A DNA stretch of 64,000 bases, from contig NZ_CANLAG010000005.1 of the NCBI RefSeq assembly GCF_947488715.1, forward strand, positions 186,001 to 250,000. The letters run 5' to 3'. Origin of the DNA: an uncultured Tateyamaria sp. GTDB lineage: Bacteria; Pseudomonadota; Alphaproteobacteria; Rhodobacterales; Rhodobacteraceae. The notes beneath the pieces were generated by a model. It did not search any database and had not been told where the DNA came from. It saw only the letters and a program-made list of their open reading frames with translations. A program made the translations under genes and the position numbers. Of this stretch, positions 27,604-36,586 are shown piece after piece (within the stretch, counting starts at the first letter, position 1; the number at the start of each line of letters is the position of its first letter).

Positions 27604-28685
27604 CCCGACACGGTACATATTTCGATGGCGACCGCGCCCTTGGCCGCGCCGTCACCCTGACCCTGCCCGGTGATGCCAAGGCGCTGGTGATGACGGACGA
27701 TACCGGTGACACGGTGTCCTGGCCCATTGCGGGCATCCGGCAGGTCAAGGATCACGCCGGTGCGCGGGATGCGGTTCTGCGGCTCAAGGATGACCCATTG
27801 GCGCGACTGTACGTACAGGATCTGAACGACCTGCCCCGTTGGCCGCATCTGCAAAAATCTGCACCGCCCAAGGGGCGCGGTCGGCTGGCGATGTGGGCTG
27901 CCGGGGCTGTGGCGGCTGTGGCCTTGCAGATTGGCGTGCTGATCCCCCTGATGGCGGACCAGTTGGCCAATATCATCCCGGCCCGTGCCGAAAGCGCGCT
28001 GGGCGATGCGACGTTCGAACAAATCCGCTCCGCTCTGGGCAGTGACGCCCTTGGCCCGCTTGGTCTGTGCGAGGACACTCAGGGCCATGCCGCACTGACC
28101 GCCATGAAAGCCGCCTTTGAACCCTCGATGCCCGAAGGGACCGAGGTGTCGGTCTATGTGCTCAACCATCCGATGATCAACGCCTTTGCGCTGCCCGGTG
28201 GCAACGTGGTGTTCTTTCGAGGGCTGATCGACGCCGCCGAAACACCCGAAGAGGTCGCCGCCGTGTTCGCGCACGAACTGGGCCACGTGGTCAGCCGCGA
28301 TCCCACGCGCCACGCCTTGCGCTCTGCGGGCAGCATCGGTGTGTTGGGGTTGCTCTTTGGTGACTTTGCCGGGGGGGCGGTGGTCCTGTTTCTGACTGAA
28401 CGGCTGATTGACGCGCATTACTCGCAGGCGGCAGAGGCGGCGGCGGACACCTTTGCCTATAAGCTGCTGGAAAACGCACGTGTTTCTCCGGCGGCACTGG
28501 GTGACATGTTTGAGCGACTGCGGGCGGAGCACGGCGATCAGTCTGGCGTCGTTGCGCATTTCCTGACGCATCCGACGCTGTCCGACCGCATCGACGCGGC
28601 CCGTGCGGCGGAGCCGGGGGGCGTGACATGGGATCCGATCATCACCGACGCGCAATGGGCCGACCTGCAGACGATCTGCGACTAG
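27600..28685 (+). CDS. M48 family zinc metallopeptidase
   Basis: A 361-residue membrane-linked peptidase. Residues 1-90 form a small N-terminal domain of unknown type, followed by a membrane segment (about 97-118). The M48 domain has the zinc motif HELGH at 225-229 and the downstream acidic ligand in QAAEAAADTFA. Relatives such as BepA and LoiP act on outer-membrane protein quality, but this one is anchored in the inner membrane and its substrate is unknown. Translation is coupled to the DUF898 gene. The stop shares the palindrome CTAG with the stop of the convergent P450. Confidence 0.88.
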   Translation: MTRHGTYFDGDRALGRAVTLTLPGDAKALVMTDDTGDTVSWPIAGIRQVKDHAGARDAVLRLKDDPLARLYVQDLNDLPRWPHLQKSAPPKGRGRLAMWAAGAVAAVALQIGVLIPLMADQLANIIPARAESALGDATFEQIRSALGSDALGPLGLCEDTQGHAALTAMKAAFEPSMPEGTEVSVYVLNHPMINAFALPGGNVVFFRGLIDAAETPEEVAAVFAHELGHVVSRDPTRHALRSAGSIGVLGLLFGDFAGGAVVLFLTERLIDAHYSQAAEAAADTFAYKLLENARVSPAALGDMFERLRAEHGDQSGVVAHFLTHPTLSDRIDAARAAEPGGVTWDPIITDAQWADLQTICD

Positions 28686-30046
28686 GCGGGGTCTGCGGTC
28701 AGCCAGACGCCGCCATTGGGGCGCAAGGTCAGGATCATAACGGGGTCCGGATCACGGCCCTGCACCGGTTTGAACCGGAACCGCGACAACAGCGTGGCCA
28801 GGATGATGACCGCCTCTTGCAACGCAAATGACGCGCCGATGCAGATGCGCGGGCCGTCGCCAAAGGGCAGGTAGGCATAGCGGTCGATGGCCTTGCGGTC
28901 TGCGAACCGCTCGGGGTGGAACGCATCCGGGTCTTCCCACAACAGCTTGGACCGGTGCAGCGCATAGATCGGGATCATGCAGGTATCGCCCTTGCGCACC
29001 TCGTGTCCGCATAGCGTGTCGTCTGCCATGGCGGTGCGCGACACCAGCCCGGCCGGTGGATAGAGGCGCAACGCCTCGTCCACGATCTGGCGGACAAAGG
29101 GCAATTGCGTCAGGTCGTCCCCGGTGGCCGCACGGCCTTGCAGGCAGGTCTGCGCCTCGACCCGCGCGCGGTCCTGCACATCCGGGTCAAAGGCGACCAG
29201 ATACATCGACCACGCCAGTGTCAGCGCCGTGGTTTCATGCCCTGCCACGATGAAAGTCAACAGGTTGTCGCGCAATTCAGCGGTCGACATCTTGCGCCCG
29301 GACTTGGGGTCTTCGCCCGCCAGCAACAGGTCCAGCAGGTCCGGGATGTCACCCGCGCCGCGCGCCATGCGCGCCTCGATCGCGCGGTCCGCGAGGACCT
29401 TGGTGTCGCGCATGGCCTTGCCTGCGGTCATCCGCCCCGGACGTGGCACCCAATCCGGTGCACCCAGAACATCCAGCAGGGAAATCTTGCCCGCCTCGGC
29501 GATATAGTCGTCGATCGCATTGTGCACCCCGTCACGGTCCATGCCCGCCCCACCGGAAAAGGTCACATCCGCAATCACGTCAAATGTGGTGGTCACCATC
29601 TCGTCCAGCATGTTGACCGCGCGCGGCCCCGCGGCGGCCACCCGTGCAGCACTGCGTTCGGCGGCGGCTGTCATGATCGGGGACAGGTTCATCATGTTGC
29701 GATGGGTGAACGCAGGCGCCGCCGTGCGCCGTTGCCAGCGCCAATGCGCGCCCTCCGCGATAAAGAGCGACTCGCCAATGGCAGGGCGCAACAGGTTCTT
29801 GGTGACCAGAGACTTTGGGTAATTGTCCAATTGATCCAGCAGCATGTGCCGAATGCCACCGGGGTCCATGACCATGTGCCACCGCTTTCCGGTGCGCCCC
29901 GACAGGATCGGCTCGGATGTGGCGATCTCAGGGATCAGGCGCAGGACATTGCGCCGCCCCTCGCGCAGGCTCTTCCAGACACCCCATGTGCCGTTGACCA
30001 GCGGGACACGGACGGGCAGGCGGGTCGGATCGGCTGTGTCGGACAT
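28682..30046 (-). CDS. Cytochrome P450
   Basis: A 454-residue heme monooxygenase. The oxygen-binding helix has AGHETTALTL (268-277), the ExxR motif is EALR (324-327), and the heme cysteine is C402 in FGDGPRICIG. There is no N-terminal membrane anchor, so it is soluble as usual in bacteria. Its sequence style resembles the CYP4/CYP102-like fatty-acid branch rather than small-ring hydroxylases, but the substrate cannot be assigned. The ATG at 30046 follows AAGGAGGG at good spacing. No ferredoxin or reductase lies beside it, so redox partners must come from elsewhere. Confidence 0.93.
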   Translation of the reverse strand: MSDTADPTRLPVRVPLVNGTWGVWKSLREGRRNVLRLIPEIATSEPILSGRTGKRWHMVMDPGGIRHMLLDQLDNYPKSLVTKNLLRPAIGESLFIAEGAHWRWQRRTAAPAFTHRNMMNLSPIMTAAAERSAARVAAAGPRAVNMLDEMVTTTFDVIADVTFSGGAGMDRDGVHNAIDDYIAEAGKISLLDVLGAPDWVPRPGRMTAGKAMRDTKVLADRAIEARMARGAGDIPDLLDLLLAGEDPKSGRKMSTAELRDNLLTFIVAGHETTALTLAWSMYLVAFDPDVQDRARVEAQTCLQGRAATGDDLTQLPFVRQIVDEALRLYPPAGLVSRTAMADDTLCGHEVRKGDTCMIPIYALHRSKLLWEDPDAFHPERFADRKAIDRYAYLPFGDGPRICIGASFALQEAVIILATLLSRFRFKPVQGRDPDPVMILTLRPNGGVWLTADPA

Positions 30047-30159
30047 GATGCCCTCCTTGGCTCCTTGGCAACATATCCGACAGACCGTCACCGGGACAAT
30101 TGCACCTGTGTCGCACCTGCGCTATCGGGTTAAGGCACTGGATGTGGGAGAGATCTGTG

Positions 30160-30753
30160 ATGTTGCGTGCTTTGTTTGCCTTGGTGATGCTGTCGGTTGT
30201 TGCGGCCTGTAGCGGTGCAAAGGACCTCGATCAGCCACCCGTTCCGCTGGGTGACTTCCGCCTGGAACACAACATCGTCCTGGCCGAAAGCGCACAGCGC
30301 GGCCCGCTCAGCCGCCCCGCGACCGAAGAGCAGCTGACGGCCTCGGTCAAGGACGCCGTGACCGCACGCTTTGGTCGCTACGAAGGCACCAGCCGCTATC
30401 ACTTTGGCATCTCTGTCGAAGGCTACGTGCTGGCACAGCCCGGCATCCCTCTGGTGCTGGCGCCGAAATCCGCGCTGATCCTGAACGTCACCGTCTGGGA
30501 TGATGCCGCGGGCAAAAAGCTGAACGACGAGCCCGAGCAGATCACCGTGCTCGAAACCTTTGGCACCGCGCCAATCATCGGCACCGGCTACACCATGACA
30601 GCCGAAGAGCAACTGACCGAGCTCAGCGAAAACGCGGCCAAGGCCATCGAACGCTTCCTCGTGCGGCAACAAAACGAACAGGGCTGGTTCGCGCCAGACG
30701 CACAGAACGCGGCCCCGGTTGCCGCCGAAGGCGCAACTGCGCCTCCCACCTGA
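30160..30753 (+). CDS. Predicted lipoprotein, uncharacterised
   Basis: A 197-residue exported protein. The signal MLRALFALVMLSVVAACSG ends in a lipobox with C17. The mature part contains ENAAKAIERFLVRQQ and YHFGISVEGYVLAQPGIPLVL, quoted in part as YHFGISVEGYVLA. It pairs with the next gene, also a lipoprotein of similar size and composition (24-base gap). The two may be distant paralogues: both have a strand region describing VxxxVxxxLxP... and a loop about values listed at the C-terminus. I recognise no named family. The ATG at 30160 follows GGGAGAG. Confidence 0.65.
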   Translation: MLRALFALVMLSVVAACSGAKDLDQPPVPLGDFRLEHNIVLAESAQRGPLSRPATEEQLTASVKDAVTARFGRYEGTSRYHFGISVEGYVLAQPGIPLVLAPKSALILNVTVWDDAAGKKLNDEPEQITVLETFGTAPIIGTGYTMTAEEQLTELSENAAKAIERFLVRQQNEQGWFAPDAQNAAPVAAEGATAPPT

Positions 30754-30777
30754 TTTCTCTACAAAAAGGCTGATGAC

Positions 30778-31359
30778 ATGACCCTGCTGCGATCTCTTGT
30801 TTTCCTTGGCGCTGCGGGCATGTTGACCGCCTGTGATGAACCCACAGCCACTACTGCCGCTGCAACGCCACCCGCGCTGACCGCCAACGTGGACGCCGCC
30901 GAACCGCCAGTGATTGCCGCACCGCGCGTGATCGAGGCCAATACCGTCATCGTCGATACATCTGCCTTTACTGGCATCGAGGGACGCGAATTTGCCCTGC
31001 CGCCCGAACGTGTGGCGGGTGACCTGCGGACCGCCGTGGCCCGGCAACTGTCGTCCACAGGCACCGTTGTCGCCAATGTCACGGTGCGGCTGAAACGTGT
31101 GGTGCTGACCTCGCCGGGATCTGCCTTTGCCTTTGGTGGCCCCAGCGCCATCGAGGCCGAGATCACGGCGACGGATGCGCGCACCGGTGCGGTGTTGTTT
31201 GGGCCCGAACCGCTGCGTGGAACGTCGGCGACCGTGCGCCTGCCGGGCGTGATCGGCGTGGCCACCAGCCCCTCTGCCGAACGGGACTACGACCAGACCA
31301 TCCTCGGCTTTGCCGCAGCGGTGCAAACCACGCTCAACCCGCCTGATGACGCGACCTAA
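30778..31359 (+). CDS. Predicted lipoprotein, uncharacterised
   Basis: A 193-residue exported protein with the lipoprotein signal MTLLRSLVFLGAAGMLTACD (lipobox cysteine C19). An Ala/Thr/Pro-rich linker follows, then a compact domain including VAGDLRTAVARQLSS and VTVRLKRVVLTSPGSAFAFG (20 residues). It follows the previous lipoprotein gene at 24 bases, suggesting an operon of two secreted proteins. There is no recognisable catalytic motif. tuf copy 1 begins 92 bases downstream. Confidence 0.65.
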   Translation: MTLLRSLVFLGAAGMLTACDEPTATTAAATPPALTANVDAAEPPVIAAPRVIEANTVIVDTSAFTGIEGREFALPPERVAGDLRTAVARQLSSTGTVVANVTVRLKRVVLTSPGSAFAFGGPSAIEAEITATDARTGAVLFGPEPLRGTSATVRLPGVIGVATSPSAERDYDQTILGFAAAVQTTLNPPDDAT

Positions 31360-31451
31360 GGGTCCTTGATTTTCCCAGCCAATCGCAATACATGCCGCGC
31401 GGAGTGAATCCGGGCACGCAGCCCACAATTTGAAAGAGGGCGTCTGAGAAG

Positions 31452-32627
31452 ATGGCAAAGGAAAAGTTTGAGCGTAACAAGCCGCACGTTAACATTGGCA
31501 CGATTGGCCACGTTGACCACGGCAAGACGACACTGACAGCGGCGATCACGAAGTACTTTGGCGACTTCCAGGCCTATGACCAGATTGACGGCGCGCCCGA
31601 AGAGAAAGCGCGTGGGATCACGATCTCGACGGCGCACGTGGAATACGAGACCGACGCGCGTCACTACGCCCACGTCGACTGCCCCGGCCACGCGGACTAC
31701 GTCAAGAACATGATCACCGGTGCCGCCCAGATGGACGGCGCGATCCTGGTTGTGAACGCCGCCGACGGCCCGATGCCGCAAACGCGCGAGCACATCCTGC
31801 TGGGCCGCCAGGTTGGCATCCCGAAGATCGTCGTGTTCATGAACAAAGTGGACCAGGTCGACGACGAAGAGCTGCTGGAGCTGGTCGAAATGGAAGTGCG
31901 CGAGCTGCTGGACAGCTACGAGTACCCCGGCGACGACACGCCCATCATCGCGGGTTCCGCGCTGGCGGCGATGGAAGGTCGTGACGAAGCGATCGGCGAA
32001 GAGAAGATCAAAGAGCTGATGGCGGCTGTGGACGACTACATCCCGACGCCTGAGCGTGCTGTGGACCAGCCGTTCCTGATGCCGGTCGAGGACGTGTTCT
32101 CGATCTCCGGTCGTGGTACGGTTGTGACCGGTCGTGTCGAGCGTGGCGTGATCAACGTGGGCGACGAGATCGAAATCGTCGGCATCAAGGACACCCAGAA
32201 AACGACCTGCACGGGCGTTGAAATGTTCCGCAAGCTGCTGGACCGCGGTGAAGCGGGCGACAACATCGGCGCGCTGCTGCGTGGTATCGACCGTGAAGCG
32301 GTTGAGCGCGGCCAGGTGCTGTGCAAGCCCGGCTCCGTGAACCCACACACCAAGTTCGAAGCCGAAGCCTACATCCTGACCAAGGAAGAGGGTGGCCGTC
32401 ACACGCCGTTCTTCGCCAACTACCGTCCGCAGTTCTACTTCCGTACGACGGACGTGACAGGCACGGTTGTTCTGGCCGAGGGCACGGAGATGGTGATGCC
32501 GGGTGACAACGTGTCGTTTGGCGTTGAGCTGATCGCCCCGATTGCGATGGAAAACGGTCTGCGCTTTGCGATCCGCGAAGGCGGCCGCACCGTCGGCGCC
32601 GGCGTCGTGTCGAAGATCACGGACTAA
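31452..32627 (+). CDS. tuf: Elongation factor Tu, copy 1
   Basis: EF-Tu brings aminoacyl-tRNA to the ribosome as a GTP complex. The 391-residue protein has GHVDHGKT (19-26, G1), [12 protein letters not shown] (G3) and NKVD (G4). The protein is identical to copy 2 at 56390-57565. The DNA is identical wherever I compared it, except for the third base of the Thr codon two before the stop (ACG here, ACA there). This copy sits upstream of tRNA-Trp, secE and nusG, the tufB position. A palindromic repeat and a terminator follow. Confidence 0.98.
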   Translation: MAKEKFERNKPHVNIGTIGHVDHGKTTLTAAITKYFGDFQAYDQIDGAPEEKARGITISTAHVEYETDARHYAHVDCPGHADYVKNMITGAAQMDGAILVVNAADGPMPQTREHILLGRQVGIPKIVVFMNKVDQVDDEELLELVEMEVRELLDSYEYPGDDTPIIAGSALAAMEGRDEAIGEEKIKELMAAVDDYIPTPERAVDQPFLMPVEDVFSISGRGTVVTGRVERGVINVGDEIEIVGIKDTQKTTCTGVEMFRKLLDRGEAGDNIGALLRGIDREAVERGQVLCKPGSVNPHTKFEAEAYILTKEEGGRHTPFFANYRPQFYFRTTDVTGTVVLAEGTEMVMPGDNVSFGVELIAPIAMENGLRFAIREGGRTVGAGVVSKITD

Positions 32628-32642
32628 GTCTGCGCCCGTCGT

Positions 32643-32665
32643 GGCGGGGTGAACCCCGCCCTACG
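32643..32665. repeat. GGCGGGG-type palindromic repeat, locus 1
   Basis: The palindromic core GGCGGGGTGAACCCCGCC is followed by CTACG. It lies 16 bases after the tuf copy 1 stop. The same unit occurs at 45882-45904 and, as an inverted pair, at 56311-56363. This looks like a REP-type interspersed element. Confidence 0.75.
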
Positions 32666-32718
32666 GCAATGACGACCCGTTCGGTGGGGGCCACCCGCGC
32701 CGCGCATTGGAATTCAGG

Positions 32719-32750
32719 AAAGGCCGCTCTGAAACGAGCGGCCTTTTTTT
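32719..32750 (+). terminator. Rho-independent terminator downstream of tuf copy 1
   Basis: An 11-base stem (AAAGGCCGCTC / GAGCGGCCTTT) with a 6-base loop is followed by seven T residues. It separates tuf from tRNA-Trp. Confidence 0.92.
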
Positions 32751-32864
32751 GTTCAGGTTACCTCCTGATGCGCCCGCTGGTGCAAAGTGCACGATTTTCG
32801 CACCCGCCCAGTGTCAAACAGCCCTTGATCTTGCGCAGACCATCGCATATCCCGCCTCCACCGC

Positions 32865-32940
32865 AGGGGTATAGCTCAGCTGGTAGAGCGACGGTCTCCA
32901 AAACCGTAGGTCGCGGGTTCGAACCCTGCTGCCCCTGCCA
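32865..32940 (+). tRNA. tRNA-Trp (anticodon CCA)
   Basis: This 76-base gene folds into a standard cloverleaf. The acceptor stem is AGGGGTA/TGCCCCT, the D-loop region TAGCTCAGCTGGTAGAGC, the anticodon loop CTCCAAA with CCA at 32898-32900, and the T arm GCGGG-TTCGAAC-CCTGC. The 3' CCA is encoded. A tRNA-Trp gene just upstream of secE-nusG is a widely conserved position. Confidence 0.98.
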
Positions 32941-33225
32941 AAATCTAATCCGGACAATTCGAATCAACTGCACGTCTTCGGGACGTATGGCCCGTTTCTG
33001 CACGCCGTGGGCTGTGCAATTGCGCGTCTCCCATCCCTCAATCCTGACACTTGGGCATCACTGTATCCAAACCGCCAACAGTGCCACATTTTCGCCATAT
33101 CCCTGACACCCCGCGCACAAAGTGCCGCCGTACCTCTGCCCCATCCGCCGCAATGCGGACACGTAACAAACGGCCCGTTCTGCGCGGGTTGGTAAACAGA
33201 AGGCCCCACCGTTTGAGGGGCAAGG

Positions 33226-33921
33226 ATGCTGCTGATGACTTATACTTTGATCCCCGGTCAGTCCCACGAAGCCAGTGAGGAAGAGACCATGTCGATGATC
33301 CGTTCCCTGCTGACCGAAGACGTCGCAGCCCCGGCCAAACCTGCGCCGGTCAAGGCGCAAGCGACAGCACCCGAAGAGACGCCACCGGCCTTTGTCTCGC
33401 GCAGCGTTAGTGATGCGCCCCGTCGGCGTGCCACCGATCTGCCGGACTTGCAGGACAACGCCGAGACAGCGCCGCGCAAACGCCGTCTGGCCCTGCCGAA
33501 TGTCACCGGCATCATCCGGGCGCGTCTGGTGCACCTGCGCGCGTTCCGGCCCTCGACGCGGCACCTTGCACTGGTCAGCACGCTCTTGCTGTTGGTTGTG
33601 CGGCCGCATTGGTTCGTGATTGGCCTCGTTCTGACCATCGCCGTCGTGACCGGCGCTTTTATGACGCTGGGCGCGGACCGCATCTGGCGCGGCGTTCTGA
33701 ACTGGCTCGACCGTGTGGCGGCGCGTGATCCTGCCCGTGCACAACAACTGCGGGTCCGGCTCGACCGTTTTGCCTGCCGCTGGGATGGTGTACTGGACAT
33801 GTTCCCCGACGGTATGGTCGACGGGCTCTATATGCCCGACTTCCAGGGCATGCAGGACGCCGAGGCGGCGCATATCGCCGCCATGGGCCACCGTTTGGAC
33901 CGGATGGTGCAAGAGGGCTGA
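33226..33921 (+). CDS. Uncharacterised membrane protein between tRNA-Trp and secE
   Basis: A 231-residue protein. The N-terminal third is acidic, then Ala/Pro-rich and finally basic (PRKRRLALPNVTG). One or two hydrophobic segments follow (about residues 124-156, with LALVSTLLLLVV and FVIGLVLTIAVV). The C-terminal 60 residues are soluble (RLDRFACRWDGVLDMFPDG). I do not recognise a family. Three ATG starts have usable ribosome sites: 33226, 33235 and 33289; the longest is given. It is 81 bases before secE and may share its transcript. The topology suggests a cytosolic C-terminus near the Sec machinery, but that is speculation. Confidence 0.65.
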   Translation: MLLMTYTLIPGQSHEASEEETMSMIRSLLTEDVAAPAKPAPVKAQATAPEETPPAFVSRSVSDAPRRRATDLPDLQDNAETAPRKRRLALPNVTGIIRARLVHLRAFRPSTRHLALVSTLLLLVVRPHWFVIGLVLTIAVVTGAFMTLGADRIWRGVLNWLDRVAARDPARAQQLRVRLDRFACRWDGVLDMFPDGMVDGLYMPDFQGMQDAEAAHIAAMGHRLDRMVQEG

Positions 33922-34002
33922 GGCCCCTTGCGCATTCCATCCTTGAACTTGGACCCTGTGGTCGTTACATCCCGTCCATCCGCATCAGGGAACCCGTAGA
34001 TC

Positions 34003-34200
34003 ATGGCCACAACCAATCCGCTCCAGTTCATCCAGCAGGTCCGCTCGGAAGTCGCCAAGGTCGTTTGGCCCACCCGTCGTGAGGTGCTGTTGACCACTGT
34101 GATGGTCTTTATCCTTGCGGCACTCACCGCGGTGTTCTTTGCGATCGTCGACATCTTGATCCGGGGTGGTCTGGAACAGATCCTGACGATCTTTGGCTAG
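34003..34200 (+). CDS. secE: Preprotein translocase subunit SecE
   Basis: A 65-residue subunit of the SecYEG channel with the single membrane segment form of most bacteria. The amphipathic helix QFIQQVRSEVAKVVWPTRRE and the following hydrophobic span (TVMVFILAALTAVFFAIVD) are diagnostic. nusG follows after 166 bases, the standard secE-nusG pair. Confidence 0.96.
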   Translation: MATTNPLQFIQQVRSEVAKVVWPTRREVLLTTVMVFILAALTAVFFAIVDILIRGGLEQILTIFG

Positions 34201-34366
34201 GACCGGAAAACCGGCCCACCTCTTGCACTTTGAAATCACGCGGAGTATTCCGCAGGCCTGACCTGACAGAGGCGCGCGGCGATTCGAGCCCCGCGCCGAT
34301 TTTTATTCAGGGCAGGGTGCGCAGGCACCAAAACGACAACGGAACAGGCAAGGGGCCAAGAGACAC

Positions 34367-34900
34367 ATGGCGAAACGGTGGTATTCGGTCAGCGTGCTTT
34401 CGAACTTCGAGAAAAAGATTGCAGAGACAATCCGCACCTCGGTCGCAGAGAATGGCCTCGAGGATGAAATCGACGAAGTGCTGGTGCCCACCGAAGAGGT
34501 CATCGAGGTCCGGCGCGGCAAGAAGGTCACCACCGAACGCCGCTTCATGCCCGGCTACGTGCTGGTGCACATGGAAATGTCCGACCAGGGCTATCACCTG
34601 ATCAACTCGATCAACCGCGTTACCGGTTTCCTGGGCCCGCAAGGTCGCCCGATGCCGATGCGTGATGCCGAGGTGAACCAGATCCTGAACCGCGTTCAGG
34701 AAGGCGAAGAAGCACCGCGCACGCTTATCCACTTTGAGGTCGGGGAAAAGGTCAAGGTCAACGACGGCCCGTTCGAGGATTTCGACGGCATGGTCGAAGA
34801 GGTCGACGACGACAACCAGCGCCTCAAGGTCACCGTGTCCATCTTTGGCCGCGAAACACCGGTCGAGCTGGAATACACGCAGGTCACTAAGCAAATCTGA
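34367..34900 (+). CDS. nusG: Transcription termination/antitermination factor NusG
   Basis: A 177-residue elongation factor that links RNA polymerase to Rho or to the ribosome. The N-terminal NGN domain starts KRWYSVSVLSNFEKKIAE and includes RRFMPGYVLVHMEM. The C-terminal KOW domain has EKVKVNDGPFEDFDGMVEEV (20 residues). Length is typical. A strong terminator follows at 34923, so the usual nusG-rplK read-through is cut here and an OmpA-type gene intervenes. Confidence 0.97.
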   Translation: MAKRWYSVSVLSNFEKKIAETIRTSVAENGLEDEIDEVLVPTEEVIEVRRGKKVTTERRFMPGYVLVHMEMSDQGYHLINSINRVTGFLGPQGRPMPMRDAEVNQILNRVQEGEEAPRTLIHFEVGEKVKVNDGPFEDFDGMVEEVDDDNQRLKVTVSIFGRETPVELEYTQVTKQI

Positions 34901-34922
34901 CACCCGAAACGGTGAAATTTTG

Positions 34923-34950
34923 AAAACCCGCCCAGTTTCGGCGGGTTTTT
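34923..34950 (+). terminator. Rho-independent terminator after nusG
   Basis: A 10-base stem (AAAACCCGCC / GGCGGGTTTT) with a 7-base loop is followed by further T residues. It ends the secE-nusG unit before the OmpA-family gene. Confidence 0.92.
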
Positions 34951-35195
34951 CTATGCCGGAGCGATGTTGGATATTCTGATTTTGAATATCCCGAAAATGC
35001 GAATAGGCAGGTTTTGTAAGAAATTCAGAGCCTTGATCCCGCACGTCTTCACGTCCGCTTTCGGAATGTCACAAATCCCCAATAAAACCTTCAAGAACGG
35101 TTGACGAATGCGGCGGATTCACGCCTACTTATAGTCAGTGGCACACGATATAGATGTGCACCGCAGAGCTGAGCAGCTTATCTTGGGGGACGATT

Positions 35196-36401
35196 ATGAT
35201 TTTGAAATACGTGAGGGACAGCCTGCCGTGGCTGGTCCCGTCCGCAGCAATTGCATTCGCAGCATCCGGTTTTCTGGACCGTGGCAACGACACACAGGTT
35301 GCTGAAACAGCGCCCGTACCCGTCTATGTCGCGCCAGCCGTGCAACCCGCCGCAGTGGCCGCGCCTGCCAGCGCACCACAGGCGGTCAGCACGCAAATTG
35401 CCGCCGCTGCCCCGCTCGTCGCACAGGAAGAAGTCGTGGCACGTCAGGCAACCGGCACCGACGCTCTGGGTGGTCTGCAACCCGCAGTGGAGCCGTTGAC
35501 GCAGCCTCTGGCCGCCGCTCCAGCGCCCGCGCCAGCGGTCCCGGAACAAACCACCGAAGAGCGCCTCGCCGCGCTGACCACGACCCAGCCCTCCACGCAG
35601 TTCTTTACTGCGGGCGGTGCCGCGTTGCAGGCCAAGGAACAGTGCATGGACGACCTGCGCAACCTGGCAGGCCAGGCGCGCGTCTACTTCCCCAGCGGCG
35701 GGTTGACCGCTGATGAGGGTGGCATCGAACAGGGCCGTCTCTTGGGTCTGGTCGCGCAATCCTGCCCCGGTGTGCAGATCCGCGTCGAGGGGCACTCGGA
35801 TCCATCGGGTGATCCCGCCGCCAACCTCCGCCTGAGCGAGGCACGCGCCCAGCAGGTGATCCAGCGCATCGGTGCCGGTGGCATCGACACCAGCATGTTC
35901 TTTGCACAAGGCATGGGCGATCAACGCCCCTCCGGCATCGTCGGCCCCAAGCCCAGCTCGTTCTATGACCGCCGTGTCGAATTCTCGATCGTCGAGGAAG
36001 TGACCCGCGTGGCCGTGCGCACGCCCGTCGCCCCCAAGCCATGGGCCAACGCCTCTTGCGTGGTCGAGCTTGAGCGCGCCGTTCAGGGCACCGCGCTCTT
36101 CTACGCGCCCCGGTCGGTATCGCTGCATGCGGATGATCTGGAAACCGCGCTGAGCCTCGCAAACCTCGCGATGGCATGCCCCCATGCCCGTCTGCGCGTT
36201 GTAGGCCACCACTCGTCCGACATTCAGGCTCGCGAAGGGTTCCACACCGGTCTCCTGCGCGCCAAGGCCGTGATGGCCATGCTGGTGGGTCGCGGTGTGG
36301 CACCTGAGCAGATCATCATCGCCGCGCCGTCTCGTGCGCTCAGCGGTGCGGGGCTGCCCGGCAGCCGTGTCAACTTCGACGTGATCCTCGAAGAGGGCTA
36401 A
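35196..36401 (+). CDS. OmpA family protein with two OmpA-like repeats
   Basis: A 401-residue envelope protein. An N-terminal hydrophobic segment (LPWLVPSAAIAFAASGF) and a long Ala/Pro/Val linker precede the folded part. The first OmpA-like domain (about 170-270) has the peptidoglycan-binding pattern EGHSDPSGDPAANLRLSEARA. A second unit (about 300-400) repeats it in degraded form (VGHHSSDIQAREGFHTGLLRA), lacking the canonical Asp and Arg, so it may not bind peptidoglycan. ATG at 35196 has GGGGGAC upstream. It sits between nusG and rplK, its own transcription unit flanked by hairpins. Confidence 0.82.
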   Translation: MILKYVRDSLPWLVPSAAIAFAASGFLDRGNDTQVAETAPVPVYVAPAVQPAAVAAPASAPQAVSTQIAAAAPLVAQEEVVARQATGTDALGGLQPAVEPLTQPLAAAPAPAPAVPEQTTEERLAALTTTQPSTQFFTAGGAALQAKEQCMDDLRNLAGQARVYFPSGGLTADEGGIEQGRLLGLVAQSCPGVQIRVEGHSDPSGDPAANLRLSEARAQQVIQRIGAGGIDTSMFFAQGMGDQRPSGIVGPKPSSFYDRRVEFSIVEEVTRVAVRTPVAPKPWANASCVVELERAVQGTALFYAPRSVSLHADDLETALSLANLAMACPHARLRVVGHHSSDIQAREGFHTGLLRAKAVMAMLVGRGVAPEQIIIAAPSRALSGAGLPGSRVNFDVILEEG

Positions 36402-36446
36402 ACCGCCCTCCATTGTCGCGGGCCAAGATTGGCCTTGAAATCATAG

Positions 36447-36472
36447 CAGGAGCGCTGTAATCGGCGCTCCTG
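36447..36472 (+). terminator. Hairpin downstream of the OmpA-family gene
   Basis: A 9-base perfect stem (CAGGAGCGC / GCGCTCCTG) with an 8-base loop lies 46 bases after the OmpA-family stop. The following tract (TTGCGTT) is weak, so it is a terminator or leader hairpin of moderate likelihood. Confidence 0.5.
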
Positions 36473-36586
36473 TTGCGTTATGCAGCATCCCATGTGGGAG
36501 GCGAGGGCCACGCGAGGCTCGGACCACACCACATCAACATAGGCCAAGGGACGCGTCCCACGGCTGTTTGAACAGGAGATTGGCAC

